From positions 1-25,587 of IMG/VR virus record IMGVR_UViG_3300009164_004932: 25,587 nucleotides of DNA. One strand, written 5' to 3'. The notes under the pieces are model-generated. The model was not told where the DNA came from and did no database searches. It saw only the letters and a list, made by a program, of their open reading frames with translations. How positions within the stretch are numbered: position 1 is the first letter of the stretch; the number at the start of each line of letters is the position of its first letter. This DNA comes from a virus. The translations under genes and the position numbers were made by a program. This document shows positions 15,801 through 23,796 of this stretch, piece after piece.

Positions 15801-16000
15801 CCAATAAGAGCATTATTTGAAGTTTGTAATACTGTACCTGGACCAGTAAGTATTAATGAACTATTACCAGAAAGAGTTAAAGTTCCGTTTGACTTAGTAT
15901 AATTGTTAGATGATAAATTGTTTAATTCAATAGCCGATAAATTGGTTTGAATTCGCCATTCATCAATCGTATTTGTTCTTGTTATAATAGGAATAGGCAT
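12866..16000 (-). CDS. Long tail fibre with Ala/Asn repeats
   Basis: A 1044-residue, cysteine-free fibre protein. The order is: a short N-terminal part (MPIPIITRTNTIDEWRIQTN); about 350 residues of Thr/Asn/Val-rich beta repeats (NGTIINGNVVTLTSN, twice nearly identical); a module ending IIKWNETNDRWEIST (about 420-450); an Ala/Asn/Tyr repeat region of YANGAFARANTA type (about 490-665); a second module with GGIEIDRGTSANVYVLWNETTDKW (about 715-750); an AATKAYVDA segment; and a C-terminal domain from about 922 (ARYADLAEKYIADDEY...). Such layouts are typical of T4-like marine phage fibres, which form trimeric shafts and bind the host surface. There is no S74-type end. It is the last structural gene before the accessory island and 9 bases after the small coiled-coil gene. 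Confidence 0.88.
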   Translation of the reverse strand: MPIPIITRTNTIDEWRIQTNLSAIELNNLSSNNYTKSNGTLTLSGNSSLILTGPGTVLQTSNNALIGNDLSVANNLTVGTVGSNVGNVSIGNTLTVAGRGTSLSVSNSAIINKDLNIVQNVYVNYATVNTNATIGNNVAVAGVVTLSGTGKVLSANSGTVYVKDAYLANAYLTRANVTTIYALEAFIENLSDVGSIGADILRATTGNVYYLSSNTLYANTGTIRDFVANNTANIVNLTSNVATINTATIGNLTATNGTIINGNVVTLTSNVATLNTSTLINSTLTNTAIANAVITTATITTGNITTSRITNGTIINGNVVTLTSNSATLNNSTLLSTNIVSALITTANVTSNLNLQNATLKVNTGASRDAIIVESGITTLQGVVIEGNLIVSGSFTQTGNLNFEVDRLVLNANTGTNKDGLIVNDRVSGNDAIIKWNETNDRWEISTGNTWTSTYKILDGADIYTGVNSTSDTLVASASAVKFAYEAGGVIAGGYANAAYRHANSAYVSQNTTGIYANSAYIHANAAFVTANTPSHVANSGSSYANGAFARANTANNLAQLAYDAANTAYVAGGQTAGAYANASFVTANAAFAGTTGTHANAAYSTANTALVDAALADQKAVTANTNATSASSYANGAFARANTANTNAVSAGTYANAAFGAANTKLSTSGGTISGDLTITGTLNAAGASIYANDLKVADAVITLNADIGQSSSPVENGGIEIDRGTSANVYVLWNETTDKWTFTNNGADYQNIIGAAEVTSQLAGYLPLAGGTMTGTLVLAGAPTSALHAATKAYVDASLSGVDLSNLNASNLTSGTVPSARLSGTYGINISGTAASATTAGSATTASSATTAGTATNLSGGSIAGATGYQQLSGTFKNYVMGEFLSGGTGQSTPALKIVGDVAGTGNMYATTFIGNLSGTASSARYADLAEKYIADDEYSEGTVLAVGGKKEVTAATDSHFRPLGVVSNYPAYLMNSDLKNGTVVALKGRVPVRVIGKVKKGQPLGPSDIPGVAKYTEDKYFAIALKSKTTEEEGLIEAVIL
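14000..14530 (-). repeat. Ala/Asn-rich repeat region in the tail fibre
   Basis: This region encodes about residues 490-665 of the fibre. Units of the type Y/F-A-N-A/G-A-F/Y-x-x-A-N-T/A recur at irregular spacing, and YANGAFARANTAN occurs twice in identical form. At the DNA level, GCATATG/GTTAGCA-like words recur. Such arrays favour recombination and length change and probably form a helical or coiled shaft segment. Confidence 0.8.
15026..15235 (-). repeat. Direct repeat of about 45 bases in the tail fibre, 165 bases apart
   Basis: The stretches beginning at 15026 and 15191 match over about 45 bases with only two or three differences (common core TTACAACATTACCATT on the plus strand). They encode NGTIINGNVVTLTSN twice, 55 residues apart. 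A partly similar unit follows near 15285. This looks like internal duplication of a 55-residue beta-repeat unit in the fibre shaft. Confidence 0.75.
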
Positions 16001-16009
16001 TTTAGAACT

Positions 16010-16237
16010 TTAATCTCTCTTAATTAATTGTTTTAACATATTTTTTATATCACCAATATCTTGGCCAAGTAAATCTACTTGCTCTTTTAGTTTATTTATT
16101 TCATCATTCTTAGAGTTTAATTTTGCTTTCAATCTTTTTCTGGCTTCATTTTCAGCCAAAACGCTGGGGTTTACAGTAAGTAAAGCCCCAGTCGTGGTAT
16201 CTTTTACAAAATTAGTTCCTCTAACCGGCAATCTCAT
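16010..16237 (-). CDS. Small coiled-coil phage protein
   Basis: A 75-residue protein from the ATG at 16237, one base after the stop of the giant structural gene. An in-frame TTG at 16258 would add 7 residues inside the upstream gene and is less likely. The N-terminus, MRLPVRGTNFVKDTTTGALL, is an extended, Arg-containing segment. The rest (ENEARKRLKAKLNSKNDEINKLKEQVDLLGQDIGDIKNMLKQL, shown here in outline) is a strongly charged heptad-like helix, that is, a coiled coil. There are no cysteines and no membrane segment. Its position between a baseplate/tail structural gene and a fibre gene suggests a small virion connector or assembly protein, by context only. Confidence 0.75.
   Translation of the reverse strand: MRLPVRGTNFVKDTTTGALLTVNPSVLAENEARKRLKAKLNSKNDEINKLKEQVDLLGQDIGDIKNMLKQLIKRD
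16164..16191 (-). other. GC-rich hairpin just after the giant structural gene
   Basis: CTGGGG and CCCCAG pair, and with a one-base bulge extend through TTTA/TAAA to a 7-base loop, giving 10 paired bases. It begins about 48 bases downstream of the stop of the 2066-residue gene, inside the small coiled-coil gene. No T-run follows. Its placement resembles that of the hairpin after the tail fibre, so both may be RNA stability or pausing elements, but chance is possible. Confidence 0.3.
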
Positions 16238-16238
16238 A

Positions 16239-19200
16239 TTACGCACTTGGTAAAGCAATCACACGAAGGTCTTTTACTTTTGGTACGATAGACGGATCGG
16301 TAGAAGTCATTACAATCTTGATTGCAAAGGTTTTAAATGAATCGTAAGTAACGCCAGTATCAGTAGAATAAGTTACAACATCATTTGTTAAAGACGGACG
16401 ATATTCGTATTCTCTAAAATCTTCTGTTGTTTGAGAAGCTGCAACTGTTGGGTTGTAACATTCCATTTTCAAATATGGACGATCTTTAAATGGTGTTGCA
16501 TCTGAACCAGAAAGTACTTTGTAATATACATGCACTTCTGTTGTTCCAGGTTTATTTGCGGACAAGAATACTCGTAAATCACCAGCATCAAATCCATCAG
16601 CGAGTGTAATTGGTTTAGTAATATATCTTGCTAATGATGGACCACCTGCACTATCATACTCTGAATTTAATACAATAGAAGCGTTAGATGTGATTGCACC
16701 AGAACCTGTTCCAGGTATTGAGATTGTGAAATCGTCATAGTAACCAGAACCTGTTGCAGCTACATTTATACCAACAACATTACCAGCAGTACCATTAGTT
16801 ACAAGATAAACAAGAGCGCCTGTACCTGTATTAGATGTTATTGTTACAGTATTACTATTTGAGTAACCACCACCCGGTGCAATAATATTAAAGTCATCAG
16901 AATTAATTTCTGAATTATCTAAGAAATTTTCCCAAGCATTTAAGTAAATACTCTCTAATGAGATTAATGGTGACACGGCATCATCGGTAGAAGCAATAGT
17001 CAAAGATGCTTTGAAGTCACCTTGATTTTGCAATTCTTTTCTACGACTGCCTGCAATATACAGGTCATCATCACCCATTGAATAAGTTACAAAAGGTAAC
17101 ATATCACGATAATTGGTTTCTTTTGCACCATCAACAAGTTTAGAAATAAATTTATAATCCATTGTAAACGGATTATCAGACTCGGTTTCTAAATGTTTTT
17201 GAATCAATCTGAATTTATCGATGTAATATTTACTAGATTGTTTTTCGTTTTCTAAAATAAATGTTGCAGGAGAACTGGTAAACAAGCAACGATCTAATGA
17301 GAACATTAAATCTTCATTTAGATATGGAACATATTCCATGGCATTTTGAGATTTATACAAAGTGCCAACATATGGGTTTACAGAAACATATTGATTGTTT
17401 ACTGTTGTGCCACCTTTTTCAGCAACCCACAATGAATATTGTGGACTATCTGTAAGAATTACTAAAGCATATAATCCAGGCTTTAAGAATACTGGTGAAC
17501 CAAAAGTAAACTTGGTGTAACTTGTATCAGAAGCAAAATCTGGTGTTGCTGATGTGTTAACTTCAAATGGATACTTTGTTACTACCGATTCTGGATATGA
17601 AAAGTCTGAAGATGGTAATCCATTGACTGTAGGACGAATCTGTATATTAACAGGAATATTACTATCGTCTTTTGCAGAGAAGAACAATTTGACATTCTCA
17701 ACAAAAAGACCATTTGGATAAACTTCTGGATCAACAAAGAAAGTTTGTGCCATTGGGTCAACACGCCAAGTACTAGTAACAACACCTCTAGAAGTTGTAG
17801 ACTGTAACAATGGTGAAGTAGCATTACCAACAAATTTAACACCAACATCCACATTGTAAACAGTATTCAATAGATTCGTTTTGTTTACTTTAATACCGGA
17901 TGATACAAAGGTCTTTTCAGCAAAAGAAATAGCGTCTGCATCGTAAGTATTACTAAACGATTCAGTTAAACGGAAATTTCTTTCACCATTTCGGAATGTT
18001 GCAACTGGAGGATAAAATACACCAGAAACATCACCTAATTTATTTGCAGAATTATAACCAATGCTATATGTCCAACTTGTTGCAGTTTGCTCACCAGCAG
18101 TTGTTGTTTCGGCTGTTGTTGCAATTTTTGTTGAAGTATTATAAGCTACAACAGTAAATTCTCTACCATGACCTTCGTTACTGCCGGTCTCATGAACTAG
18201 AGTCAATGTGTTGCCTGCAATATTTACAGAAGGAGCATCAGAAGCTAATGTAATGGTATTTGAACTAACGCCTCTTGTTAAACCTGAGCGGTGATCCAAT
18301 ACAGATGCAATTGCATAGGTACTCTTAGATTCTAGTCCATAAATTACTTTACCTGAAAGTGGTTTACCAGTTTCATTAATAACGCTTACATTTGAAGAAC
18401 CTTTTTCACTATTCGAAACAATTACCATACTGTAATTTGTTCCACCAGCAAGGTAACTAGCAATATTAAACGCTAAGTCGGAACCATTGTTTGCAACTAA
18501 AGCAATTTCACCAGATACAAAAACAGTATTTGCATGTATGCCTGAAGTTACTTGTAATTTATTTGGTATTACAATGTATTCGTCAACTGAAACATCATCA
18601 AAATAAGCATAGAATCTTGCATTTGGTTTTAGTGATGTAGCAACAAAAGTAATATCTCTTGGTTTGATGTATGGTTGGATTGCAAGGTCTGTTACATATG
18701 TTCCAAGATCAACTTCAGTAGTTGAACTACTAATTTGTTTCATGTTGAGTTCTGCACCTTTTTGTACATAAACTCGGTCGGTTGTTGTTTGTAAATTACC
18801 AAACGAATTGCCACCAAGGCCAATTGTTCGGTTGTCTACTGTCGTTACAGTTTCGAACCACTTACTATCAACAACTTTAGCAAAAGGATTATCTTTATCA
18901 TTTACCCATGTTGGATTTTGATCAGAGATATATTTGAAAGCTTCATTTACGAAATTAAATGCGTTTTCTAAACCTTGTGCAGAATTGATTGTAACTTTTG
19001 CAGTATGGTTAGTATCAACATCACCAGTATACTCAGGCAATAATTTAATGTTGCCTTTAAAGTTAGCAAATAAAGCATTTGCAATTGGTACAGATTTAGT
19101 TGCATAAGGTTGTGATGCAAAAGCAGTATTTGCATAACTTAACATCAATGATTTCTGATCATTAATACCTACAGCAGCATAAGAACCTGATGAATTAGCT

Positions 19201-22200
19201 TGTGACCATTTTAATTTAAATGTTCTCATTAATGAAGCTGGTTTTAATTGAGCTTCTTCAATAAGATTGCGGTTATCAAAACCAACATCACTATAGGTTG
19301 CTTGCACATCTCTTGTAGTAAAATTGTCTACAAGAATACCGTATTTGGATCTTTCAAGACCATCGGCATCCAAAATTTTAGAATCAGCAGCATTCTTTTC
19401 CAAATTTGTCAGAGCAACATAATACTCTAGACCTTTAATTCGTTTTTCAAACGCACCAATATCATTCATTGTAAAGCGGCGATTGTTTTTAAACTCCGCA
19501 TTAATTTCTTTGACACTTTCCGTATAAGGAGGAATAGTCAAAGTATAGATCATCATATCGTTTGGATCGATAGGAGGAGGAATTGGTGTAACAGATGATT
19601 TACCTGAAACAACCGCAAATTCTTTAGATGGCTTAACAACCAACTTATCAATACGACTTAAATAATATTCGAAACTGAGTTCTGCGGTATAATCAGGATC
19701 GGCATTAACTGCACCAGATATTGTTTCTGAAGCAATTTGTCTTGTTGGTCTAAAGTCTAAACAAGAACGTAGTGAGATTAATTTACCATCTTCATTACTC
19801 AAAAATTTGGACATTTCATCATAGGTGAAATTAGATCCGGTTTTAAGGTAAGAATCAACAGTAAAGAATCCAATATTTTGTGGAGACGGAGCAGCTTGAT
19901 GTTTTAAATATTTGTATTGTACCAACAAAGATGAACCTGTTGGTGAACTATAACCACGCTTTAATTTAATTGTCGCATGGTCATAATGTGTTTTACGTTG
20001 GCCGTTATCGAACTCGTAATGACTTGTTACATCATAAGTTGCATCTGTTAACATTGCGGTCGTTACATTGCCTGCACCACGGGAATCTGTAATACGAACA
20101 ATTTCATAAACATCAGGTACTTGTAAACTAACAGCAGTACCAGGAGTTTTTAATTGTTGCATTAATGATCCACTATTAAAGAATGTTGCACCAACATCTT
20201 CAAAAACATATCCACCAGTAATAGTGGTTACGGTACCAGTATTACCTGATGTTAATGAATTACCAGCAGTATCTAAATTGTAAGGAACTTTTGCGTGTAA
20301 AGCTGCACCTGTAGTGAGCGGTATCATTTGTTTACCACGAATTGCACCAGATGTTCCATTTTCCGCATTGTTTACTTTAGTTGTAATAATAAAGTCAGCA
20401 CGAACACCGGCAGTATTAAAGTCAACAGAAATAGAAGTATTACTTAAAGCAGTAACAGTAAATAGGTTGTTAGCTAAACTTACAACAGTATTTGGTGTAA
20501 TTCCAGAAGCAGAATTTGATGTGGAGTTATAACGAATAAAACAAATAATATTATTTAAAATCTGTGAGTCGTTAAGAACACCTGGTGAACCTGCAAATGC
20601 AAAAGTATCTGTACCAGTTGTTGAAATTGTTAATAGACCACCTGAATCAGCAAGCTTATCTGAGTACACTTTTCGTGCATAAAAATCTAAATTAGAAATA
20701 GAACCTGCTTTAATAGAATCAAACGGAGTATCAAATATTAAACTTGTCTTTGATGGTTCAGTAATATATGCATCACCAGTCGTAGTGTCTTTTGAACTAC
20801 TGTGAACATTGGCTGCAAATGATAAAGATGAACCAGATTTTACAGCAATTGATTCGGCTACTTTAAAGTCCGATTCAATAGAATAGGTATTTGAAGCAGG
20901 TATAAATGGTAACGCTTGAGAAAGTGTAATTGTTCGAGCTACACTATTAGATTGTGAAATTAGAATTGGTGCCAAATAAAGACCTGCACCATCAGTAATC
21001 CGATAGTACATATTAGCAAAACAGTTTGCTTGAGCTGTTGTTGAGAATGAAGATTCTAACTTAATAACAGTATTTGTAGATCCAGAACTTGGTACGGTAC
21101 CAACGATTGGTGTTGAAGTTACATCAAAAACATTCACATAGAATGAGTGTGAAGTACCCAAATCAGATGCATAAGATGTATCATACTTCATCATATCGGC
21201 ACGAAGCGTACCAATCTTTGTTGAATTATATTCGTTAGATGAAGCTGGATTAATTGTATTTAAACTTGTGCAATGAATGTCTAGTTTTGGAAAAGCTGAT
21301 ATGTCTAATGTACCATAGGTATTAGCTACAACAATATAACTAGAATAGTTTGTTGGTAGATCATAGTCGGACACATTAGATGTTGTTCTTGCTCTAGGTA
21401 TAGTTATACGAGTAGGCGCAATCGTTTGAACTTCATAACCACCAACATAAGCTTTACCTGGATCCAATACTGCTGTAAATGAATCTGCAATTAAATTATT
21501 GTTTGCATCATAAGCTTCTTCTTCAAGCGACAACACAAAAGGATCAACAGTATAATTACCTGATTCTTCAAATGTTCTACGTGCAAGAGTTTTTTCAATT
21601 TCACTATAAACTGGATAATTAATTTCTTTGGTTTTAACACCATTAACGATTCGAATAACTTCAAAGAATGATGATTCATCAGTAGAATCTAAAGTTCTTT
21701 TTGACAGTCTAGTTGCAATTTCAAATCGTGCGGCACCAGGAGCTTGATAATTAAACGCACCTTGAGCAGGATCTAATAGTGAAGTATCATCAACTTCATC
21801 TATAATATTTTCTTCAAATTCAATACCAATTTTATATGAAGGTTGAGTGTTTATTTCTGTTGCGTTATAGCCTATACGATAGAACAATTCCAATACTAGA
21901 AATTGAGGAACAACTTTTACAAAATTGCCTTTGAAGTAATAAACACCTTCTTGAATACTGGCAACATAGGATCGTCCTACAGCTGAAGTGTCTTTTGCTT
22001 GAGCAAATATATTTTGACCAAAAATCTTAATCTCATCACTTTCAGAGAATGTATCTGAACTTAAATACTTCAAAATCAAAACTGGATTGGTTGTACTATC
22101 ATCAATTGCAATTACTTTAGCACGAACATTTTTGCCAGAATTATAACTTGTAACAGTTTTATCGGCAAATTGAGTAACATCAATATCTTCATTATTATAT

Positions 22201-22439
22201 TGTGTGTTTAGAATCAAATAGAAGCAACGATCATCTAAAGAAATTTTACCGCCAACAATTGGACTACCACTTTTGAAAATGTGGTTACCAAACTTTTCAA
22301 TTTGACTTGATAAGATTGTTTGTAATTGTGTTAATTCACGAGCTTGAACGGAATAACCAGGTCGGAAAAGAACCCGCATGTAGTTCTTATCTTCGTCAAA
22401 ATCGTCATAGTATGGATCGTAATTAAAAAAAGTAGTCAT
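16239..22439 (-). CDS. Giant baseplate/tail structural protein with DUF4815-like N-terminus
   Basis: A 2066-residue protein, the largest here. Its beginning, TTFFNYDPYYDDFDEDKNYMR followed by LFRPGYSVQARELTQLQTILSSQIEKFG, is typical of the DUF4815-type structural proteins of T4-like marine phages. The middle is Ser/Thr/Asn-rich beta sequence without obvious enzymatic motifs. Near residues 1855-1925 it has a GGGYSNSNTVTIT...GSGYYDDFTISI module, also seen in its two upstream neighbours. It ends DLRVIALPSA. The likely place is the outer baseplate or the base of the tail fibres, judged from gene order right after gp8 and before the fibre. Start: ATG at 22439 with a strong AGAGGA site overlapping the gp8 stop. 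No frameshift or stop interrupts the 6.2 kb. Confidence 0.88.
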   Translation of the reverse strand: MTTFFNYDPYYDDFDEDKNYMRVLFRPGYSVQARELTQLQTILSSQIEKFGNHIFKSGSPIVGGKISLDDRCFYLILNTQYNNEDIDVTQFADKTVTSYNSGKNVRAKVIAIDDSTTNPVLILKYLSSDTFSESDEIKIFGQNIFAQAKDTSAVGRSYVASIQEGVYYFKGNFVKVVPQFLVLELFYRIGYNATEINTQPSYKIGIEFEENIIDEVDDTSLLDPAQGAFNYQAPGAARFEIATRLSKRTLDSTDESSFFEVIRIVNGVKTKEINYPVYSEIEKTLARRTFEESGNYTVDPFVLSLEEEAYDANNNLIADSFTAVLDPGKAYVGGYEVQTIAPTRITIPRARTTSNVSDYDLPTNYSSYIVVANTYGTLDISAFPKLDIHCTSLNTINPASSNEYNSTKIGTLRADMMKYDTSYASDLGTSHSFYVNVFDVTSTPIVGTVPSSGSTNTVIKLESSFSTTAQANCFANMYYRITDGAGLYLAPILISQSNSVARTITLSQALPFIPASNTYSIESDFKVAESIAVKSGSSLSFAANVHSSSKDTTTGDAYITEPSKTSLIFDTPFDSIKAGSISNLDFYARKVYSDKLADSGGLLTISTTGTDTFAFAGSPGVLNDSQILNNIICFIRYNSTSNSASGITPNTVVSLANNLFTVTALSNTSISVDFNTAGVRADFIITTKVNNAENGTSGAIRGKQMIPLTTGAALHAKVPYNLDTAGNSLTSGNTGTVTTITGGYVFEDVGATFFNSGSLMQQLKTPGTAVSLQVPDVYEIVRITDSRGAGNVTTAMLTDATYDVTSHYEFDNGQRKTHYDHATIKLKRGYSSPTGSSLLVQYKYLKHQAAPSPQNIGFFTVDSYLKTGSNFTYDEMSKFLSNEDGKLISLRSCLDFRPTRQIASETISGAVNADPDYTAELSFEYYLSRIDKLVVKPSKEFAVVSGKSSVTPIPPPIDPNDMMIYTLTIPPYTESVKEINAEFKNNRRFTMNDIGAFEKRIKGLEYYVALTNLEKNAADSKILDADGLERSKYGILVDNFTTRDVQATYSDVGFDNRNLIEEAQLKPASLMRTFKLKWSQANSSGSYAAVGINDQKSLMLSYANTAFASQPYATKSVPIANALFANFKGNIKLLPEYTGDVDTNHTAKVTINSAQGLENAFNFVNEAFKYISDQNPTWVNDKDNPFAKVVDSKWFETVTTVDNRTIGLGGNSFGNLQTTTDRVYVQKGAELNMKQISSSTTEVDLGTYVTDLAIQPYIKPRDITFVATSLKPNARFYAYFDDVSVDEYIVIPNKLQVTSGIHANTVFVSGEIALVANNGSDLAFNIASYLAGGTNYSMVIVSNSEKGSSNVSVINETGKPLSGKVIYGLESKSTYAIASVLDHRSGLTRGVSSNTITLASDAPSVNIAGNTLTLVHETGSNEGHGREFTVVAYNTSTKIATTAETTTAGEQTATSWTYSIGYNSANKLGDVSGVFYPPVATFRNGERNFRLTESFSNTYDADAISFAEKTFVSSGIKVNKTNLLNTVYNVDVGVKFVGNATSPLLQSTTSRGVVTSTWRVDPMAQTFFVDPEVYPNGLFVENVKLFFSAKDDSNIPVNIQIRPTVNGLPSSDFSYPESVVTKYPFEVNTSATPDFASDTSYTKFTFGSPVFLKPGLYALVILTDSPQYSLWVAEKGGTTVNNQYVSVNPYVGTLYKSQNAMEYVPYLNEDLMFSLDRCLFTSSPATFILENEKQSSKYYIDKFRLIQKHLETESDNPFTMDYKFISKLVDGAKETNYRDMLPFVTYSMGDDDLYIAGSRRKELQNQGDFKASLTIASTDDAVSPLISLESIYLNAWENFLDNSEINSDDFNIIAPGGGYSNSNTVTITSNTGTGALVYLVTNGTAGNVVGINVAATGSGYYDDFTISIPGTGSGAITSNASIVLNSEYDSAGGPSLARYITKPITLADGFDAGDLRVFLSANKPGTTEVHVYYKVLSGSDATPFKDRPYLKMECYNPTVAASQTTEDFREYEYRPSLTNDVVTYSTDTGVTYDSFKTFAIKIVMTSTDPSIVPKVKDLRVIALPSA

Positions 22440-22443
22440 TTAT

Positions 22444-22449
22444 TCCTCT
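22444..22449 (-). promoter_or_regulatory. Ribosome binding site for the giant structural protein
   Basis: AGAGGA on the minus strand, 4 bases before the ATG at 22439 and overlapping the gp8 stop codon. It is one of the strongest Shine-Dalgarno sites in the window and fixes the start of the 2066-residue protein. Confidence 0.65.
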
Positions 22450-23788
22450 AGAAACTTAAAATGAATCGTATTCTATCTATTTGGTCTGCATCTCTTGTAA
22501 TAGGCGTTTTATCCGAAACATATAAAACTTTACCTGAATATAATTCTAGTGATGGTTCAGTTTTATTTATGGCTACTCGGATAGAGCCACTTGATTGTCC
22601 TTTAATAGGTTCATTTGTAGCCAATGTACCATTTACATTATTTACATAAAGTAAATTATTGGTTTCATCAAATGAAATTACTTCAGCACTAAATGTTGAT
22701 GATGCGTAATCAACACCTTGATAAATGATTTCGTCATTATTATAATTACCTACACCAGCTGATGTTTTAATTTTTGTATATAAAGTATACAATTCATCTG
22801 ATGCTAAGGTTGTTGTTCCATATTCATATGGATTTTTTAAAATTACAACTTCACGATATTCGTTTTCTGTAGGAAAAACACCAGATTCACTACCATCAAA
22901 ATCAACATTAAATATAATAGTGTTGGCATAAAGTTCTTCTACTGGATCATATCCGTGTCCGTTTTGTGGTGAGAGAACAACTTCAGCTGTAGCTGAGGTT
23001 CCAATACCACCAGCAACATCTCTAAAAGTTAAGTTTGCTTTGGTATAATCCAAACCTCTATTTTGAATGGTAACACTTGCAATTCGTCCATTGGCCACAT
23101 TGGCTTTCAAGATTGCTCCTGTACCATCGCCTGCAATAGTGATAATATCTTGAGATGATCCATCGGTATAGTTATTACCTGAATTTGTAACTCTTACTAT
23201 GTCTATACTTCTATTTACAGCAGCTGCTCTAACAAATCGATTGTATAAAACTGGTAAATAGTCATTAGTTAAAAACTTCTGTTTCTGTTGTGCAGTTAAA
23301 GTGTACATGTATTTCCACTTATAACCATCAGCAGTTTGGAAATACGGTTCTTCTAAAGATGTAGAAGATAAAGATAATTGTGGTTCACTAGTTGATGCAA
23401 CACCATTGTTGTTCCATAAACACTTAAAAACTTGATCTTTAGAATTTAAAACATAAAAATTTGTGCCAATTGGGCATACACCACAACCAGCAAATCTGTA
23501 AATTGTATTTGTTGTCCAATTAACTCTAGGTACAACAAACGATGCATTTTCTTGCGACAGTCTTTTTGCAACCATTCCACGATCATAGTAGGAATTTAAA
23601 TCCCTAATTGCTTGACCTGGTGTTGGTGCAGTTTCAGTACCAGCATTCCAAACAGTTTCTTTTCCTAAAGATACAAACATGTAGGATTTTCTATTTGTTG
23701 GAAGATACGAATTGGCACTTACATCCAATAAATCATAGATGCTTTGTGCCAATAGAGTGGAAAATTGAGAAGTCAGTAAGGAAGCCAT
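22448..23788 (-). CDS. 8: Baseplate wedge protein gp8 (T4-type), enlarged
   Basis: A 446-residue homologue of T4 gp8, a baseplate wedge subunit. Similar landmarks are: an N-terminal helix then SYMFVSLGKETVWNAG, which parallels the FITFGRSEPWSSN region of T4; VVPRVNWTTNTIYRF, which parallels IPRRDWGDTRY; FKCLWNNNGV; ADGYKWKYMYTL, which parallels GDGYVWEYLFEI; REVVILKNPYEYG; and the C-terminal RIRFILSF against NILFTF. T4 gp8 is about 334 residues. The excess lies mainly at residues 195-272, a Gly/Tyr beta module (SGNNYTDGS, RGLDYTKANLTF), and in a later segment starting DEIIYQG. Both modules recur in the upstream protein. It begins 8 bases after the upstream stop with no clear Shine-Dalgarno site. 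Confidence 0.85.
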   Translation of the reverse strand: MASLLTSQFSTLLAQSIYDLLDVSANSYLPTNRKSYMFVSLGKETVWNAGTETAPTPGQAIRDLNSYYDRGMVAKRLSQENASFVVPRVNWTTNTIYRFAGCGVCPIGTNFYVLNSKDQVFKCLWNNNGVASTSEPQLSLSSTSLEEPYFQTADGYKWKYMYTLTAQQKQKFLTNDYLPVLYNRFVRAAAVNRSIDIVRVTNSGNNYTDGSSQDIITIAGDGTGAILKANVANGRIASVTIQNRGLDYTKANLTFRDVAGGIGTSATAEVVLSPQNGHGYDPVEELYANTIIFNVDFDGSESGVFPTENEYREVVILKNPYEYGTTTLASDELYTLYTKIKTSAGVGNYNNDEIIYQGVDYASSTFSAEVISFDETNNLLYVNNVNGTLATNEPIKGQSSGSIRVAINKTEPSLELYSGKVLYVSDKTPITRDADQIDRIRFILSF

Positions 23789-23796
23789 AGTTCTAT

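Noticed and set aside
12866-16000. Diversity-generating retroelement acting on the tail fibre
   Set aside because: No reverse transcriptase gene is present in the window and no template/variable repeat pair is seen; the repeats are ordinary internal duplications.
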